This document shows positions 1 to 12,524 of a stretch of DNA of 64,000 nt, piece by piece; the stretch's first letter is position 1; each line of letters starts with the position of its first letter. A model generated the notes under the pieces. That model was not told where the DNA came from and did not search any database. It was given only the letters and a program-made list of their open reading frames with translations. The stretch is from Azolla caroliniana (taxonomy: Eukaryota > Polypodiophyta). The stretch is from contig JBHGNT010000009.1 of assembly GCA_043228905.1 (NCBI GenBank), forward strand, positions 17,298,001-17,362,000. The letters run 5' to 3'. The translations under genes were made by a program, and so were the position numbers.

Positions 1-335
1 AACATGCACCTCCTCAAGACCACCACATATCCCTAGAATCGGCCAAGTAATGGCTAATTAAAGAGGAAAGTGGCATAGGTAAGTGACATATACCTCGTCA
101 AGGCCACATCATCCCTTAGAATCGGCCAATTGATGGCTAATTAAAAAGGAAAGTGGCATATGTAAGCTACATATACCTTGTCAAGGCCACAACATCCCAT
201 AGAATCGGCCAATTGATGGCTTAATAGAGAGTAGAGTGGCATAGGTAGGCAACATACACCTCGTCAAGGCCACATCATCCCTTAGAATCGGCCAAGTGAT
301 GGCTCAATAGAGGGGAAGAGTGGTATACTCAACAT
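1..335. repeat. 83-bp tandem repeat, about four units
   Basis: The landmark GAATCGGCCAA starts at 36, 119, 202 and 285, a constant 83-bp spacing. Units differ by scattered substitutions and short indels. The array probably continues to the left. It lies in the leader of the minus-strand LTR element. Confidence 0.8.
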
Positions 336-575
336 CATATGCAAAACGGCCATGAGATAAGCGTGTGCGATTAGAGCAAACACGCTCGACCCAATGCACA
401 AGAATAATTATTATCGTAAGAGTTCAAGAGAGGAGAGAGTGGGATATATATCGCAATATGCAAAAGGCCATGAGTTGAGCGTGTGCGATTAGTGCAAACA
501 CGCTCGGCCCGATGCATAATAATAAGTAAAATCGTAGCATAGTAGGAGGTAGAAAGAAAGAGAATAAAACGTAAT
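336..575. repeat. 119-bp tandem duplication with a small hairpin in each unit
   Basis: Two units begin near 339 and 458 with ATGCAAAA(C)GGCCATGAG. Each carries the short inverted repeat GCGTGT...ACACGC separated by about 10 bases. Leader sequence of the minus-strand LTR element, no coding potential. Confidence 0.7.
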
Positions 576-749
576 ACCAATTTGATTCGACCATAAAGAA
601 CGCATAATAGAAAAAGAGAAGAGATCAAAAAAGAAGAATACCGGGTTTAGAGTGTTGTTTTGATCCTGAGAAGAGCATGACGAGCCTTGTTAGATCCCCC
701 TCGCTCACACGCAAAAAACATCAAAACAACAAAAAAATTGTTAGTAAAA

Positions 750-761
750 GCTCTGATACCA
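750..761 (-). other. Primer binding site, tRNA-iMet type
   Basis: The minus strand reads TGGTATCAGAGC, the standard plant initiator-tRNA-Met primer site, one base inside the LTR end. The identical 12-mer occurs at 46419-46430 in copia copy B. Confidence 0.85.
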
Positions 762-762
762 C

Positions 763-1234
763 TGTTAAGAGTCTATTACTAATCAATAGACCAAATCAAG
801 TAAAAAGGAAGAAAATAGATTGGATAGAAGAACCCGTTCCACCCGACCACCCCCGAGCTATGATCTAGACATAGCCAACCTACCACGGACGTCCCATACC
901 GTCGGATATTAGGATGACTAATACCTTGGAAGAGATAAACACGATCGTCGAGACGAAAGCCTAGCCCGCACCACCGGTGTCTACGACAGCAGCCTTCCGA
1001 CGTGATTCCCCTATGAGGGTAGCTAAGCCTCATATTTATACCTTTTCCTAGGCCCCTTGAATAGATGTGCCTTTCTAAAAGGCTCTCTATTCATTGGTTG
1101 TCTAAATCATGATAGTGCATGCACATATCATTCATTCTATCCAATCATTAGTCCCCTTTTTAATAATAGTGAACATACCCTTCACTAATGTAAATATTAG
1201 TGACCTACCCTCACCAACGTTATGTGTACATAAC
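763..1234 (-). repeat. 5' LTR (472 bp) of minus-strand element
   Basis: The ends are TGTTA at 763 and TAACA at 1230-1234, a perfect short terminal inverted repeat. On the minus strand a TATAAATA box lies at 1040-1033, about 195 bp into the LTR, as expected for a U3 promoter. The LTR end is one base away from the primer binding site. Copia sequence resumes at 1235. The second LTR of the element is outside the window. Confidence 0.75.
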
Positions 1235-3743
1235 ACTTCGTGACGTTCATAGACAACCACAGCCAGAAGTTGTGGGCCACACCGCTGAAGACGAAGGATC
1301 AAGTGTTATCCGTCTTCAAGGAGCTCCACGCGAGAGTGGAAAGAGAAACCGACCGGAAGCTGAAGGCGGTTCGAGCAAATAACGGAGGAGAATATCCAGG
1401 GCAGTTCGAGGAGTATTGCTGCTCGAAGGGAGTTCGGCTCAAATTTACCGTGCCGAAGACGCCGGAACTCAATGGGCTAGCCGAGAGGATGAACTGGACC
1501 ATAATGGAGAGGGTCCGGAGTATGCTAGCACATGCAAAGTTACCCAAGACGTTTTGGGTTGAGGCGTTGGCGACAACGACGTACGTGATAAACAGATCAC
1601 CCTCAGTGCCCTTGGACGGAGACACGCCACAGAGAGTGTGGACCAGTAAGGAAGTGCCTTACCGGCATTTGAAGGTGTTCGAGTGTCTCGCTTACGTGCA
1701 TGTTGCAAAGGACCGGAGAGCAAAGTTGGATCCCAAGTCCCGGCCTTGCATATTCCTCGGATATGGCGATGGTGAGTTCAACTACCAAGTGTGGGATTTG
1801 GTCGACAAGAAGGTTTTTCGGAGTCGAGATATTATCTTCATGGAGGACAATGCCCTTGCTGACTAGGAGTCGGAGAAGAAGATGATGAACTCCGAGTCGA
1901 CCGGTAAGGATCGGTTCGATGAGGTACGGACCTACCCGGCTAAGAGCCGGTTGACACTTGAAGAACCGGCCGGTTACGGAGAGGAAACCGAACCGACCAA
2001 AGAAGAAGAAGAAGCAGAAATCGGAACCGGCCAAGACCTCAAATCGGATTCGGATGAAGAACAAACAGAGGAGCCGGTTGCCGAAAGCCAAGGACGCAAA
2101 TATCCTCTTAGAGAGAGAAGACCCCCCCGGAGATTTCCAGATGTAGAGCACGTTTTGCTAACTGATGAGGGGGAGCCGGAAGGCTTCGAAGAAGCAAAGG
2201 AGGACACCCAAAGCCGCAAGTGGTTGAGTGCCATGCAGGACGAGATGGATTCCCTGCATGAGAACCACGCGTATGAACTGGTGGAGTTTCCGAAAGGAAA
2301 ACGGGAACTCCGGAATAAGTGGGTGTACAAGTTGAAACCGGGAGATGCCGGCAACCCCCCAAGGTACAAAGCCAGGATCGTGGTGAAGGTGTTCCAACAG
2401 AAGAAGGGAGTGGACTTCGACGAGATATTTTCCCCGGTAGTGAAGATGACTTCCATCTAGACGGTGTTGAGTATAGCAGCAAGCATGGACCTCGAGGTAG
2501 AACAACTAGACGTGAAGACGACGTTCCTTCACGGCGACCTCGAAGAAGAGATCTACATGTAGCAACCGGAAGGATTTGTGAAGAAAGGGAAAGAGCACCT
2601 GGTGTGCCGGTTGAAGAAGAGCTTATACGGACTGAAGCAACCTCCCCGACAATGGTACCGTAAGTTTGACTCCTTCGTGACCGATCAAGGGTACCACAAG
2701 ACGCAGGCCGATCTCTGCGTATTTGTGAAGAAATTCGACGGAGGAGACTTCCTGATATTGCTCCTATATGTGGACGACATGTTGATCGTCGGACAGGACC
2801 AAGCAAAGATTCGGATGCTGAAGAAGGCCCTTGACCGAACCTTCTCAATGAAAGACTTGGGTCCGGCAAGACAAATATTGGGGATGCATATCATCCGGGA
2901 CCGGTCAAAGAAGCAATTGTGGTTGTCACAGGAGAAGTATGTGACAAAGGTGCTTCAGCGGTTCAACATGTCAAATGCGAAACCGGTCGGATCGACACTC
3001 CCGGCAAATTGCAGGTTATCCGGTAAGCAAAGCCCGAAGACGAAGGCAAAGAAGGCGGATATGATGAAGATACCATATGCCTTTGCCGTCAGGAGTTTAA
3101 TGTACGCAATAGTGTGTACCCGACCAGATATCGGATACGCAATCGGAGTGGTGAGCCGGTTTATGAGTAATCCCAACAACGAGCACTAGAATGCGATAAA
3201 ATGGATACTCTGGTACTTGAAAGGCACCTCAAGTATGTACCTCCAATTCGGCTCCATAAACCCCAACTTGGCGGTTTCACAGATTCAGATATGTTGGCTG
3301 ATGCGGATACCAGCCGGTCAACATCCGGATATGTCATGACATATGCAGGGGGGACCGTTTCGTGGCAGTCGAGGTTGCAGAAGACGGTTGCATTGTCAAC
3401 CACGGAAGCGGAGTACATGGCAGTTGTGGAAGCCGACAAGGAAATATAATGGATGAAGGACTTCATCGGAGAGCTAGGGATCCAGCAAGAGGAATACCAA
3501 CTCTACTGTGACAGTCAAAGTGTCATCCACCTTGCAAAGAATGTTGCCTATAATTCCAGAACAAAGCACATCCAGCGCAGGTACCACTGGATCCAGGAGC
3601 GAGTAGAAGATCGGGAGTTCGTGTTGACGAAAATCCACACAAAGGAGAACGGGTCAGATATGCTAACCAAAGTGCTGACACCCGACAAGTTGGACGCATC
3701 CTGGAAGCGGATCGGACTGACGAAGCATCCCATATCGGAGTGA
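1235..3743 (+). pseudogene. copia pol fragment: integrase core, reverse transcriptase, RNase H
   Basis: From integrase (TFIDNHSQKLW at the start, an ANNGGEY where copy B has ADNGGEY, so one catalytic Asp is now Asn) through RT (YVDDMLIVG at about 2767-2793) to RNase H (TTEAEYMA, about 3400) and the C terminus at 3743. In-frame stops are at 1864-1866, 2458-2460, 2560-2562 and 3187-3189 (all TAG) and 3447-3449 (TAA). A 1-bp deletion near 3258 shifts the frame relative to copy B. Direct alignment to copy B shows TGG, CGG, CAG, TGG and TTA at the five stop positions. It cannot make a functional polyprotein. Confidence 0.9.
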
Positions 3744-3753
3744 AGGGGGAGTT

Positions 3754-4350
3754 TGTTAGGATTTCGGTCCCTCCGGATGGGATATGAGTACCTGGCACGG
3801 AAGACCCTGTGAGAACCGGTGATGAGTACCCAACAAGGAAGACCCGGTGAGAATCGGATGATGCAAGCTCGATGAGAACCTCTCACCAGATGAAGGGACA
3901 TATAGGTAAATATGTTTTTGAGAGCCCATGGGAGCTATATTTGTAAATAGTCCTAATGTCATATTAGTATAAATATGACCTAGGGCAAACACTTATGTGT
4001 ATCATGTAGTTGGTTATTCTTGTGTTGTTGTTGTAACTATTGTACAGACAGTGAGAGAGAGAGAGCGATACAAAGTGTGTCTCTATTGTAACAGTCGTCA
4101 TGCAAAGATTGAGAGCAAGAGGTCGTTGCCTCTGTGTTCCTCCGTTGTATTCTCTTTACATAGTGATAGTTGGAGTTTGTGGACTCCCGTGATTTTTCCC
4201 ATTTAGGGTTTTTCCACATAAACATATATTGTGTACCCTCTCTCCTATTGTTTGTGTGTATGTGCATTTACCTTCATTGCCCATCCTTCTGTGTTTGTAA
4301 TTCTCAACAAAGTGATTGAAGTCTCGGTTGTGGCCGAGATATATTCCGCA
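3754..4350 (+). repeat. 3' LTR of copia copy A
   Basis: It starts TGTTAGG right after the polypurine tract, like the LTRs of copy B. It keeps the promoter palindrome GTCATATT-AGTATA-AATATGAC around the TATA box (about 3957-3978) and the GAGAGAGAG stretch downstream. The 54-bp CCGG-rich units found in copy B are reduced to diverged remnants. The 3' end is not fixed because its partner LTR is missing. Confidence 0.7.
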
Positions 4351-4860
4351 CACGCATATTTCGCTCCAGTTTTCTGGGGGTCTTTGGATGTGCAGGTATC
4401 TTTGTACAAGGCGGACCAATGCATGGAAGCATTATGTGTGTTGGAGAATACAACTGAACCAGCTCTTCCTAACATTCTTGGTGGTAAATGTTTTAGAAAT
4501 TCTTTTGTTTGGAATATTGTTTCATTTAATGTTTTATAGGTGTGTGGAAATGTCGTTGCAACAATAAATATGAAGGCATCGAGTACAATATGGTCGATAT
4601 CATTAAGATGTTGTGGGACAACTTGGTGCACACATTTAAGGGAGAGTTTGATAGTAAAGGAACACCGGAAAATGTGCATAAGAAAAGACAAAAAATTCGT
4701 AAAATATGGTGGTCAAAACCTCTCTAGTTGGATGAGTCACATGAAGATCGTTGAAATTATGTTCCACCACGTTGGCTATTCTCTCCGCCTAGTCCTTTCT
4801 TATTTCAAACATAATTGTGAGGTATATAGTTTCTTCTTTCCTCTTTATCTTACACATTGA
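4351..4860. other. Unassigned interval after copia copy A
   Basis: About 500 bp with short open stretches on the plus strand, including one starting before the LTR boundary and a GT...AG-like pair (GGTAAATG at ~4481, TTTATAG at ~4539). I recognise no protein family. It may be a remnant of the sequence copy A landed in. Nothing firm can be said. Confidence 0.3.
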
Positions 4861-4899
4861 CAAGAAGGACAGAAAAGAGGTGGATGGGATTGGGGCAAT

Positions 4900-5765
4900 C
4901 CCGTGGACTGACAAGGGTGAGATGGTGGATGTGGAAAATGAAGCATCTTCTAATTTTGGATAAGGGTACACGATTTTGGTGGTAAATCAACGAGAATGAG
5001 ATGGGTGGTGTGGATTAATGAAGCACAATTCATGTTTTTGATAGGGATGAGTGTTGGTGGTGTGGGGGTTGAAGCATAGTCTCTTTAGAAGACTAGACTC
5101 ATTTAGTTATTTGTATGTACAGGATTTTGGCGCTAATCAGCAAGAAGTTTGATCTGGACTTGAAGAAACAAAATGCATGTTTTTGATAAGGATGAGTGTT
5201 GCTGGTGTGGGGAATCATAGTCTATTTTAGAAGACTATACTCATTTAGTTGTTTGTATGTATAGGTTTTGGCAGTAATCGGCGAGAATTTTGATGTGGAC
5301 TTGATGAAGCATATGTATGTTTTTGGATAAGGATGAGTGATGGGTGTGTGGGGGGCGAAGCATACTTTCATGAGGGGATGAGGAAACAAGACTCATTGTA
5401 TTGTTGTATGTGCAAGATTTTGGTAGTATTCAGCGAGATGGATGATGTGGACTTAAGGAAGTAGAATTTATGTTTTGGATAAGGATGAGTGATGTTGGTG
5501 TGGAGGTTGACGCATATTCTCATGAGGAGATGAGAACTTTAGACGCATTTTATTGTTTAAGTGCGAGAATTTGGTGGTATTCGGCAAGATGGTTGATGAG
5601 GACTTAACGAAGCAGTTTTTATGTTTTTGATAAGGACGAGTGATGATGATGTGGGGGCTGAAGAATAAACTCATGAGGAGAGGAGGAAACTTGACTTAAT
5701 TTGTTGTGTATGTACATGAATTTGGTGTAATCCGGCAAGATGGTTGATGTGGAAAGAGGAAGCAT
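4900..5765. repeat. Degenerate ~145-bp tandem array, about six units
   Basis: The landmark GATAAGGATGAGTG, with variants, recurs at 4959, 5040, 5185, 5326, 5478 and 5629 (spacings 81, 145, 141, 152, 151). Each full unit also carries a TGGTGTGGGGG(T)TGAAGCAT block and a GGCGAGAAG-like block. No coding function is seen; short open frames on the minus strand are a by-product of the repeat. Confidence 0.75.
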
Positions 5766-8670
5766 AGTTGTTGACTTTACGGTCACGAATGTGAATAGTG
5801 GTTCTCTTGGAAAACCAAACAAAGTAGTTGATCTTCTTCAACTTCGAGATGTACAAGTTGAAGAAGTATTGAATGGCTAATAATTATGACCTAAGAGAGC
5901 TTCTTTCTGAACATAGCTACTTTTGTTGTTGTCTATGGATATGGATACCTTGCAATGTGTCTAAGGAATATATTGTAATTACTAGAGTGTTTTCTTTATG
6001 TTGGAGTACATAGATTTGTTTCCTCATCCATTATCTTACACAAGTCGGGCTTGGAAAAAATACTTTCTTTGTGGAACCGTTATGGCCTTTCTATATAACT
6101 AATGGAAGGATATTTTGTTTTGGAAAAGATTAAGGAAAACTATGGAAAACCTATCTCATGATTAGTTATGGTTATGCACGTAACAATAATATTGACCTCA
6201 TGCACTTTAACAAGAAGTATGTTGTGAATACAAAGTCAACTTGGATGTAGTGCCCTTATATGTGACATATGAGAGTTGGCTATGTGAGTAAGAAGTTGTT
6301 AAACCTATCTCATGATCAGCTATGGTTATGCACGTAACAATAATATTGACCGTATGCACTTTAACAAGGAGTATGTTGTGAATACAAAGTCAACTTGGAC
6401 GTAGTGCCCTTATATGTGACATATGAGAGTTGCCCTTATATATAAATGTGCTTTGCAATATGTACATACTAAGTTTGTGTTTACAACTCTCACAAAATGG
6501 GTTTGACATTGCGTTCATTGTGACATCCCCTCATCATCTTAGTTTGGAATTGTTCACACCTATTGCTGTGACTAAAGCATTTCGTTTGAAATTAAGGCAC
6601 ATTCGCAATTTAGTCGAAAGAAAATTTGCTTTACAAAATGGATGTTGGCATTGTCCCCACAATTCAAAGGTGTGACAACCATATGAATATTTGGGAATTT
6701 CATTCTTACCTAGTCTGGTATCTTTCCTTTGGAGGACTTCCTTAGATATCTCCTCTTCAAATGAAGTTAAAGATGTGTTGGGCAACCTATTTGTGTTTGG
6801 TAGTGAATCTCCACTAATTAGAGATGTAAATGCTTCTTTGTTCTCCTTAACTCGTGTTCAATAGGAGCAAACCTCTCCAAGATCTTATCATGTGCTAATT
6901 TCTGTTTCTCAATTACGACTTCTATTTCGCCAATCATAGCTTTTGATATTGTCCTATTTCAAAATTGGATTGCCAAAGTTCTATCTCCTTCTACTAGGTT
7001 TTTTTATTGTTCATGTTCTAGTATGGTAGCATCTATTCTCATGTTATCATGCTAATTAAGTATGGTAAGAGAGGAGGTACTTACCATGTTTAATTGGCTA
7101 ACATGGTAATCTTCATTTACGTCTAAATTTCCTTCTACCCATGGGGTCAACCAACATTCATACATCTTGTTTCACTTAATTGACCTTTCACTAATGGATA
7201 AGAATCATTTAAGGTTGTTTTCAGTTTTTAGGATAGGTTTGAATAAAAAAACGTCCCCCCAAGGTGTTTTCCCTTTCTACATTTTTTTTGTTCAAAAAAA
7301 TCTCATTCCTTGTCAAGAAATGATTTCTCATACAAACCTCCTTTTCTCGTCTAAAAATGACTTCTTGTCTACAATTTTTGAATTTTGGTCGGGAAATCAT
7401 TTCTTATCCAAAAATCCTTTTCTTGTTTGGGGAGCATTTCTCATCTAAAAATTTTCACTTTGAGTAGAGAAATGATTTCTTTTTCTAGTCAAAAATTCGA
7501 CTTTGATCAAGCATTGATTTCTTGTCCAAAAATCTCTCTCATCAAGAAATGAACTCTCATCTGAAAAATTTCATTTCAAAATTAGACTTAAACAAGTTGG
7601 CTAGGGGAATCCTTAAGTTATTTATGCCTCTTGCAATACCTCTTGTCCTTGATAAGTGGGCAAAAGCAATTAACTTAAATGAAGAGAAAAGTTCAAAAGA
7701 GAAAGGAAGTGATCAGTTACTACTTCAACTTGTTTTCAGCAACACATGACCACAAAGGTCAAATGGTCTTGTTTTCTTGAGGAAAAACGTCCATCTTACT
7801 TGAGTAGTTTACAGAAAGGTATATGCAAAGAGAGAATAGATGACAAAGAAATATGCACAAATTTGTGATGAGTGCTTTATACGAAGATTACTCATGAACT
7901 CTTCGCGTGAAACCAATCACACGAATAAAGTTCGTGAAGATGGTGTTGCCAAGAAATGCTTGTGCATGTGAATGTCAAATAGGACTAGTAGGGATATGAA
8001 CTAGGGAGGATGTCATTATCATTGGAGGGTTGTGTGAGATGATACCTTTAATGAAATTCTTCCTTTCATATTTCTTTATCTAAATTCCGTTCACGTAAAT
8101 GCCTTCACATAAAAGCAATAAGAGATTCTGGTGGTAGGGCACTATTTTAGTTGTTTCAAAGATTTTCTTCAATAGAATTAAGAAAAAACGTCTGAAGGGT
8201 ATAACTTGAACTAGTATGCCTAGAAGCTTACAACTTTTTATGTACAATGATGTACAATAATCCTAAGACCAAAGATAGGACTTTGTAAAAGGTGTTGGAA
8301 TTTGCTCATGTACAATGCCATGATTTACTGATATTCAAGAAAGGGTCCATAGAAGTTGATAGTGCCATTGAGGCCCTTGAGTTGACTATGTAAACAGGGG
8401 CAACTTTTTCCATAAATGAAGAAGCTTCTTCCTTCTCTTGTTCACAGTCTTTGGGGAATCATGCATATTGTCATACTAGCCATGGACTACTGCCAACAAG
8501 TTCTCCCTTATCTCAAGTAGGAAGGTTGTAGAAAATAAAGAATATGTTACTGATATGCTAGCAATCATTATCTTGGCACCATGAATACATTGTAAATGTG
8601 CAAGATGATCTTCTTGTGGCATTTGCTGAAATTGAGTCCAAGTTCTTACAGATGTAGTTGGCCATTATCC
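5766..8670. other. Gene-free interval with local duplications
   Basis: No recognisable gene. A 136-bp segment is duplicated at 6148-6283 and 6301-6436 (starts AACCTATCTCATGAT, differs at a few bases). Between about 7270 and 7560 a TTCTCATC(T)AAAAAT-type motif recurs irregularly. Otherwise A/T-rich sequence with frequent stops in all frames. Confidence 0.5.
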
Positions 8671-8678
8671 AATTTACC

Positions 8679-9640
8679 CTAGGCAAGGCGAGTTCTTAGG
8701 CCCAACACTTTTCCTACATTATCCCAAAATAGAGAATTGGCAAGAAGACGTTGATTAAGTAATACATCCCACGTAGAAGGCTTGTCCTTAAGCAAGAATG
8801 ACTTAATTACATCCCATGCCCTTAAGATTCCTAGCAAAAATCTATTGGATGTAAAATCCCGCCTTGGCGTTTGCACATCATTCAAGAACAACCACTTTAA
8901 AGAGGGGAACCAAACTCCTCCCGTCTTAGGACTTAACTGCATTAACTGATTTTGAAACATTCCTTTCCAAGCTTCTAATCTTGGCAGCAATCCTCTAATC
9001 ACAAACTTAGTCAAGAGGGCTCTTGACTGCGTCAAAACCCAACCCTCCATGGCTTTTAGGTTGAATCAACACATTCCAAGCAACTTTGGTTACTGTTGGA
9101 GATCCATGTTTCCCCGGAGAGAAAATTACCAATGAAGCTTTGCACTTTCATTATTGTAGATCTAGAAAATAGCCAAATAGATGTTATAAACCACATTGAA
9201 GCCAACAATACTGAGTTTGCTACTACAACCTGACCTGCAAAGGACAATTGTTGGGCATCCCGATATAGTAGTTTACGTTTTATTGATAATAGTAACGGAG
9301 ATAGCATTGCTTCTTGCCTCAATTCTATACCAACCATACATCCCAAATATCAAGTTGGTTCACCATAGTGAAGCCATCGGAAAGAAGGACCTGGATACTA
9401 CGTAGGGTGAGTTTCTTCACCCACCCAAAGGCTGACTGACTTATTCCAGTTAACTGATGCACCTATGGCATCTGAGAAAAACCGCAAAGCATCTTGTACT
9501 CGGCTAAGATTACCAATTTCCCTATCAACTTTGGTGGTAGGGCACTTGTGCGGGCCATATGGGTGGAAGCCTACCCCAGTGAAGGTACATGTCATCAAAG
9601 AGATTAAGGAGGTTTGCAAATCACAAACAAAAGTGACGTA
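8679..9640 (-). pseudogene. L1-like LINE ORF2 fragment (post-palm region)
   Basis: On the minus strand three open pieces in order (9619-9398, 9346-9056, 9050-8679) match the region after the RT catalytic motif of plant L1 elements: ALRFFSDAIGASVNWNKS, then LSFAGQVVVANSVLLAS with SIWLFSRSTI, then a region containing TGGVWFPSLK. Frameshifts and stops separate them. Endonuclease and YxDD regions are absent, so the copy is truncated at both ends or split. I found no target duplication or poly-A tail. Confidence 0.75.
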
Positions 9641-12524
9641 GTTTTTATGTGCTTGTGCATTCTACCACAATTTGGATTCCCCATTATGCTCACATAACTA
9701 AGGCATAATATGGGCTAACTAAAGAAGAGGTGGAAGTTCAAGTGGGAAAATAGCACACAGTGGCGATGAGAAGAGTAAAGACGATGTTATTACTAGCGCT
9801 AACTTTACATCCATGAACAAAGAAGGGATGCATATTTGTGTGACCATCAATACAAGTTCAATTGAAATTGGGCAGTGCATCAATCAATAGAGAAAAGACA
9901 AGAGCCGATATGCGGTAAGATTTTGGGGCCAAGGCGTTTAGCGAGAGACAACGAAAATTAAGGAGGGGGGGGGATTTGATTTCATTGTGTATGCTTCTCA
10001 ATTGGGATTTTGATGCCCTTTTCTCCCATCAAAAGTGACACATCTATTGTGCACTATTAAATTGGGAGCTCCAAAGGAGAGAACATTTTTTTCCTCGTGT
10101 GCACCTGCCATTGGCTTGTTTAGACTTCATATGGACCAACCTATTGACAAGATAGTTTCTAGGGACTACTAAGTTGATGATTGAGACAACTATCAACACC
10201 AACAAGTAGTTGCCTTCTTCAATTTTCTTTAGAAACATTGTTGGTGGTGGTTGAATATGCTCTTGTTGTGGTGGTGTTGTTGGGTGGTAAATTTGACACC
10301 GATTGGTTGGCTTTCTTGTTAATGAAATTGTACTACTAGTAACATGTTTCTTCCATCTATGGTATGGTTTTCCAAGTTGGAATTGAATGCTTGATAGGCA
10401 TCACTAGTTTTTGTTCCATTATGAGCTCATAGTTGATCAAATTGTAATACTAGTAAAACGTTCATTTCTTCCACCCATTGTATGGTTTTCTAAGTTGAAA
10501 TTGAATGCTTGATAGGCATCACTAGTTTTTGTTTCATTATGAGCTCATCATGTTCATAAAAACCCAATCACTATGTTTTGAGTCATCTAATCCACCCACA
10601 ACATATATAGGAGCAATTGAAACCAATTATCTATTTCTCATCGCATGCCTTCACCTATTCTTTGAAGATCAAGTTGTGACCCATTTCTATCTTCCTATTG
10701 GATTTTGGGTTATTTCTTTCATATAGACCCTTTGTTGAATAAGAATCATCCTATCCATTATCTTATTGTCTTTGATCCCTTCTTTTCTTTGATTTACTTC
10801 TTACTTGGATTTGAGACGGGTAGTTCTTTGTGCTTAGGGTTTCCTTTCTATCCAAACAAAAACCCAAAAAACAACTAAAAGAACCCCTTCCAAAATCTTA
10901 AGTTAAGATTTCTATAGAAAGAGGGAAATGCTTACTTGAGGGTGGCCCTCATAAAACAACTCCTCCCACCTACCTTCCTCTTTCAAAATGGCCTATCTTA
11001 CTACCAAAGGATTGCTTGAAGAAGCTAGCGTCTAAATTTTGACTTTGTCCAAATACATTATTATTCCAAGCCATTCATATAGTCCAAAGTACCAAAAAAC
11101 TTATACATTGGAGGAAATTGCTTCACAAACTTTACTCTACTAACCTATCGTACTTTAAATGATTGATAAGTATTGTAAGGCTAAATTTTAATATTCCCAA
11201 AAGAATCTTCTTACTATTAACATCATAGTTACTACTAACCTATCATCTAGTTTTAGTGACTTATATGTCCTATTTATTTAGAGTTATATGTCCCTTTAAT
11301 AAACGGCTAACACCTAGCATGCTCTTGGGACAATGTTTTTTGCCACTATCTTTCAGAGATGTATCTCTCTTGTACTCTCGTACTTTCTCTCTTTGGTTCT
11401 TCCTTCTTCACCATCACCATCACCATCACTATCACCATCATCATCATTCTTCTCTTTCATCATCAAAATCTACTTCATTCATGTTTCCCCTTGTGCTTCC
11501 TCCATCAATGTCATGCTTCTCCTTTTTCTTCATCTCCTCTTGCTATTGACCCATTTACATGGATTCCTTCCTTCCTCCCTCCTTAATCCTTTAATATTGC
11601 GCCAATTAGTTTGGGATGGAGAGCTGGAGTTAATGATAGGAATGGGTCAGTGAGGTTAGTGAGTTAGGTTTGGGTTTGCAAAGGTCACTGGGGGGGAAAG
11701 TTAGTGATCAATGAGGAGAAGAATTTACAGTTAGCATTTGTGGGGGTCAACCAAGTGGGGAAGTTAGCTATTCAACCAAACAATATTAGGGTTTTAAGCT
11801 ATGTTTCAACTGGATTCTTGAACTCAACACAATAAATATCAGATGTCTCTTCCTGTATATAATTGATTTAAACTATGACTTGGAAGTTACTGTAAGCATT
11901 TCATGAACATTTGGTAATTGGATCAATAAACACACAGACAGTTTGACTAGGATAATTGAAATGGAAGATTTTGGTTCTTCCTGCTCTAAACTTTTGATCC
12001 TTTTATCTATCATCTTTAGAATAATAGTGAAGACTCAATGCATAATAAAAACGTTGTCACTGAGCTTGAGGCGATAAAAAAACAAAGTCACTTCAGGAGT
12101 CTCTATTCAGTCATATGGAAAACATGCACTTCAGAAGAAGTGCTCAGACTATAATCTGGAGCGAAATAGAAAAAATAATATTTTGAGATACCTTTGGTAT
12201 AAAAGAATTGACTGAAGTCTGACATATCTGCAAATTTATGTTACATGGGGGCAGTGTAGCAAACAAGGTCTGAGGCTCGAAAATGGACTAATTATGACTC
12301 GCAGGAAGCAATTTTAATATGTTTTCAATCATATTCAACTATGTTACTTTCACTACCAACTTATTAGCTACACACATACACATACTTCGAAAGATAGATA
12401 GATAGAAACTAATGCTGAATAATGCATGGTAGTAAACAGAACAATTTGCAAATAACCAAAAAACTGGAAAACCAAATGAATCACATAGATTTTGGGTATG
12501 ATTTAAAAAATCAAGTCTTATCAT
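9641..12524. other. Gene-free interval 3' of SYT, with a 118-bp duplication and a CACCAT microsatellite
   Basis: A 118-bp block is duplicated at about 10320-10437 and 10438-10556 (both contain TTGAATGCTTGATAGGCATC). A (CACCAT)n-type microsatellite lies at about 11409-11450. The last few hundred bases before 12525 should hold the SYT 3' UTR; I see no unambiguous poly-A signal. No other gene is recognisable. Confidence 0.5.

Larger units (their letters stand above)
1..1234 (-). mobile_element. LTR retrotransposon, 5' end only, minus orientation
   Basis: Read on the minus strand this is a 5' LTR (763-1234), a primer binding site (750-761) and an untranslated leader running off the left edge. 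No coding domain of the element is in the window, so its superfamily is open; a tRNA-iMet primer site is commonest in copia but also occurs in gypsy elements. The right end abuts the middle of the integrase frame of copia copy A with no intervening sequence, so this element inserted into copy A. The 5' half of copy A is expected beyond the left edge. Confidence 0.75.
1235..4350 (+). mobile_element. Ty1/copia retrotransposon copy A, 5'-interrupted
   Basis: It is closely related to copy B (45783-51190) but begins abruptly inside the integrase domain because the element at 1-1234 is inserted there. The pol pseudogene is followed by the polypurine tract GAAGGGGGAG (3743-3752) and a 3' LTR starting with TGTTAGG at 3754. 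The LTR resembles copy B as far as GTGGCCGAG (4332-4340), then diverges, so the 3' boundary is uncertain (about 4340-4370). It has more damage than copy B: a 1-bp deletion and five stops in a shorter stretch. Confidence 0.85.

Noticed and set aside
1-575. CRISPR-like array because of regularly spaced repeats
   Set aside because: Whole 83-bp and 119-bp units are repeated with no unique spacers, inside a plant retrotransposon leader.
11333-11653. Plus-strand frames rich in His/Ser around 11.4 kb
   Set aside because: They translate the CACCAT microsatellite in three frames; nothing gene-like flanks them.
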